From the NCBI GenBank assembly GCA_028706835.1, contig JAQTVL010000270.1, positions 1 through 6,386 on the forward strand: a stretch of DNA of 6,386 nucleotides. Reading direction: 5' to 3'. The DNA is from Phycisphaerae bacterium. Its GTDB lineage: Bacteria > Planctomycetota > Phycisphaerae > JAJVII01. The notes beneath the pieces are model-generated. The model saw only the letters and a list, made by a program, of their open reading frames with translations. It was not told the origin of the DNA and made no database searches. The position numbers were made by a program, and so were the translations under genes. Positions 4,937 through 6,386 of this stretch are shown here, piece after piece; position 1 is the first letter of the stretch; every line of letters begins with the position of its first letter.

Positions 4937-5905
4937 CTAGAGCGTCTCCGTCTGCGCCACCGCCAGGAATTCGTCGAGCGACTCCGGCTTGAACTCCGCG
5001 GCCCCGCCGCCGAGCAGGTTGGCTGTCGCCGCCGCCAACGCCAGGCGATACGCATCGACCAAGTCCTTGCCCGCGGTCAGCCCCGCGACAAAGCCAGCCA
5101 ACAGGCAATCGCCGCAGCCGACCGTCGAGACAATCCGGTCGGGGTCGATGGGCACCCGCCCGGCGATCGCCGTCTGCTCGTGGAACGCCAAGCCGCCCTC
5201 GGCGCCCAGGCTGATCAGCACGTAGTCGAATCGGCCTGCCAATTCCCGCCCGGCCTTCACGATCTCGCCGCGATCCGGGCCGACGTCCCGGCCCAGCAGT
5301 TGCGCCAGCTCGTGCCGGTTTGGTTTGACGAGGAACAGTTTTTCGTCGCGAACCGCGCCCAGGGCCGCCTCGGACGTGTCGACCGCGACGCGGGCCCCAG
5401 CCGCTTCGCAGATCCGCACGATCTGCGAGAACGATTCGCCGTCGACGCCCGGCGGCAGGCCGCCGCCGAATATCACCAGCGAGCCAGGCCGGCTCATCAG
5501 GTCGAGCTTCCGCTTGAGGCGCAGCAGGTCCCGGTCGGAGATTCCCGGGCCGAGGTCGCGGACGTGCGTCTCGACGCCGCTGGCGGAATCAAGGATGGTC
5601 ACGTTCTCGCGCGTCAGCCCGGGCACCTCGAAGAACTGGAGATTGATCCGCCGGCAGAGCGGCTGCTCGGACTGCGCCATCAGCATCGACTCGAAGAACC
5701 GGCTGTTGTCGCGGCCGAGGAACCCGGTGGCGACGCTTGCGGCGCCCAGCCGGGCGAGCGCCTTGGACACGTTCACCCCCTTGCCCCCGGCGATGCGTGC
5801 GACCTCGCGGCCGAGCTGATGCCCGCCGACCTCGAACTTGTCGACGGCGATCATGCGATCAATCGCGGGATTCATGGTGACGGTGACAATCGGGTCGAAC
5901 TTCAA
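4937..5905 (-). CDS. 1-phosphofructokinase/PfkB-family sugar kinase
   Basis: This 322-residue ribokinase-fold enzyme should transfer phosphate from ATP to a phosphorylated hexose, most likely fructose-1-phosphate or tagatose-6-phosphate. The N-terminal TMNPAIDRMI (10-19) and AGGKGVNVSKALARLG (39-54) are typical of the FruK/LacC branch. Further motifs are GGGLPPG (147-153), KPNRHE (194-199), SLGAEGG (232-238) and the second PfkB signature VGCGDCLLAGF (262-272), with catalytic D266 in the anion-hole loop. C264 and C267 replace the commoner A and S or T of GAGDS/T. Length is normal for the family. The start is TTG at 5905, supported by GGGAGG seven bases upstream; the ATG at 5875 would cut off the first beta-strand. 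The FIST lipoprotein gene follows on the same strand after 92 bases containing a repeat. No PTS or fructose transporter gene is in view, so the substrate is uncertain. Confidence 0.88.
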   Translation of the reverse strand: MKFDPIVTVTMNPAIDRMIAVDKFEVGGHQLGREVARIAGGKGVNVSKALARLGAASVATGFLGRDNSRFFESMLMAQSEQPLCRRINLQFFEVPGLTRENVTILDSASGVETHVRDLGPGISDRDLLRLKRKLDLMSRPGSLVIFGGGLPPGVDGESFSQIVRICEAAGARVAVDTSEAALGAVRDEKLFLVKPNRHELAQLLGRDVGPDRGEIVKAGRELAGRFDYVLISLGAEGGLAFHEQTAIAGRVPIDPDRIVSTVGCGDCLLAGFVAGLTAGKDLVDAYRLALAAATANLLGGGAAEFKPESLDEFLAVAQTETL

Positions 5906-5912
5906 GGTCTCG

Positions 5913-5918
5913 CCTCCC
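5913..5918 (-). promoter_or_regulatory. Ribosome-binding site fixing the TTG start of the kinase
   Basis: The minus strand reads GGGAGG here, seven bases before TTG at 5905-5903. The downstream ATG at 5875 would remove ten residues of the conserved first strand, so this site decides in favour of the rare start codon. Confidence 0.7.
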
Positions 5919-6050
5919 GTGTTGAACGTCCATTGTGCCAGAAAACGGCGGCGTGTGCCAATGGGACTGGCGACGGGAACGGATAATGGTTTCTACTTAC
6001 GCCATGCGTGTGAACCGTTCGCGTATTCGCTCGCCCGCAATTGTCCCGTT

Positions 6051-6100
6051 CGTAGTGACGCCGTAAGGCGTTTCTGTCGCCGTCCTTACAGCACACTACG
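6051..6100. repeat. Palindromic element with GNRA-capped hairpin
   Basis: CGTAGTG (6051-6057) pairs with CACTACG (6094-6100). Directly inside, ACGCC (6058-6062) pairs with GGCGT (6067-6071) around a GTAA loop, which is a GNRA tetraloop in RNA. CTGT (6074-6077) can pair with ACAG (6088-6091), making a possible three-way junction. Alternatively GTAAGG (6063-6068) pairs with CCTTAC (6084-6089), excluding the first hairpin. It may be a dispersed repeat or part of the leader of the leftward kinase transcript. Confidence 0.45.
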
Positions 6101-6216
6101 CGCCAGAACATGCCCGCGGGCAGTCCGGAGCTACATCATTCCGATTTTCCGCGGCAGGGGTAAGTAAACCACCCCCTCTGGCGGGTCGATAGATTCGGTA
6201 CCGGATGCCGGCTGTA

Positions 6217-6231
6217 CCGTGCCTGGCACGG
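6217..6231. repeat. 7-1-7 perfect palindrome
   Basis: CCGTGCC (6217-6223) and GGCACGG (6225-6231) flank one central T. The pair GGCTGTACCG lies at 6210-6219 and again at 6248-6257 as a 10-bp direct repeat. In context this may be an operator for the gene starting near 6355 or a dispersed repeat unit; a one-base spacer is too short for a simple RNA hairpin loop. Confidence 0.4.
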
Positions 6232-6284
6232 GCGGGCCGCCTTTGCGGGCTGTACCGGCTGGGCAAGTTGGCGAAGATGTTCGT

Positions 6285-6313
6285 TTGACGGCGAGGGCAG
6301 CGAATCTTACGTT
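6285..6313 (+). promoter_or_regulatory. Possible promoter of the gene starting at 6355
   Basis: TTGACG (6285-6290, 5/6 to the -35 consensus) is followed after 17 bases by TACGTT (6308-6313, only 3/6 to the -10 box). The position fits a leader of about 35 bases before the GTG at 6355. The weak -10 box keeps this tentative. Confidence 0.3.
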
Positions 6314-6354
6314 TCCTCTAGCCCCGCGTCTGGCGATCTAGAGAGGCAAACACC

Positions 6355-6386
6355 GTGCTCGGAGCCAAATGGTTCCGCGGAAAACT
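6355..6386 (+). CDS. Start of an unidentified gene, truncated by the window end
   Basis: GTG at 6355 is preceded after eight bases by GAGAGG (6341-6346) and opens a frame reading MLGAKWFRGK before the window ends. Ten residues are too few to identify a product. The ribosome-binding site, the spacing and a promoter-like sequence upstream are the only support. It would be divergent from the kinase. Confidence 0.35.
   Translation, partial: MLGAKWFRGK

Larger units (their letters stand above)
5919..6354. other. Intergenic region between divergent genes, palindrome-rich
   Basis: No credible coding frame is present. The stretch should hold the kinase promoter and leader (leftward) and the promoter of a gene starting near 6355 (rightward). 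It contains a structured palindromic segment at 6051-6100, a perfect 12-bp palindrome TGCCCGCGGGCA at 6111-6122, a weak AGGGG/CCCCT dyad at 6156-6177, and a set of GTACCG-containing repeats around 6196-6258. I could not pick a convincing kinase promoter. Confidence 0.55.

Noticed and set aside
4845..5108. N-terminal extension of the FIST gene to 5108
   Set aside because: It would overlap the kinase gene by 172 bases in another frame and bury the signal peptide 120 residues inside the protein.
4814..5986. 390-codon + strand open frame opposite the kinase
   Set aside because: The minus-strand frame has complete PfkB signatures; this frame is its shadow and starts inside the repeat.

Overview
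The window is GC-rich bacterial DNA with dense, well-formed genes separated by palindrome-rich spacers. The style suggests Planctomycetota, possibly Phycisphaerae: composite palindromic repeats, a FIST-domain lipoprotein with a Ser/Thr/Pro/Gln tail, and a PfkB kinase with a TTG start. There is no rRNA or other marker gene, so this assignment is an inference of moderate to low confidence.

Layout. Bases 1-747 hold no convincing gene. They carry several repeats: a 9-bp inverted repeat, a tandem 15-bp duplication running into a REP-like palindrome, and a perfect 16-bp inverted repeat at 290-342. A promoter with a consensus -35 box (748-776), overlapped by a dyad operator candidate (752-783), precedes a two-gene + strand unit. 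The first gene is a 104-residue ArsR-family repressor (802-1116). The second is an 832-residue four-module sulfur-transfer flavoenzyme (1185-3683) built from CoA-disulfide/NADH-persulfide reductase, rhodanese, TusA and DsrE2-like domains. A leftward pair converges on it with only 15 bases between stop codons: a FIST-domain lipoprotein (3699-4844) and, upstream of that, a 1-phosphofructokinase/PfkB-family sugar kinase (4937-5905). A 107-bp double-hairpin repeat lies between these two genes and supplies the apparent start codon and N-terminal codons of the FIST gene. Bases 5919-6354 are intergenic with several palindromes. A new + strand gene probably begins at 6355 and runs off the window.

How the genes work together. 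The ArsR-family protein has cysteines in the alpha3-like and C-terminal helices and lacks most of the usual alpha5 zinc ligands. It sits directly in front of the sulfur-relay flavoenzyme, which fits a thiol or persulfide-responsive repressor controlling sulfane-sulfur detoxification or trafficking. In the fusion protein, each module keeps its reactive cysteine (C48, C513, C599, C793), so sulfur could be handed along one polypeptide. A strong Shine-Dalgarno sequence and in-frame GTG lie exactly at the junction between the reductase-rhodanese half and the TusA-DsrE2 half. This is either a fossil of a gene fusion or a working internal start that yields a free carrier protein. The kinase and FIST genes have no evident functional link to the sulfur unit.
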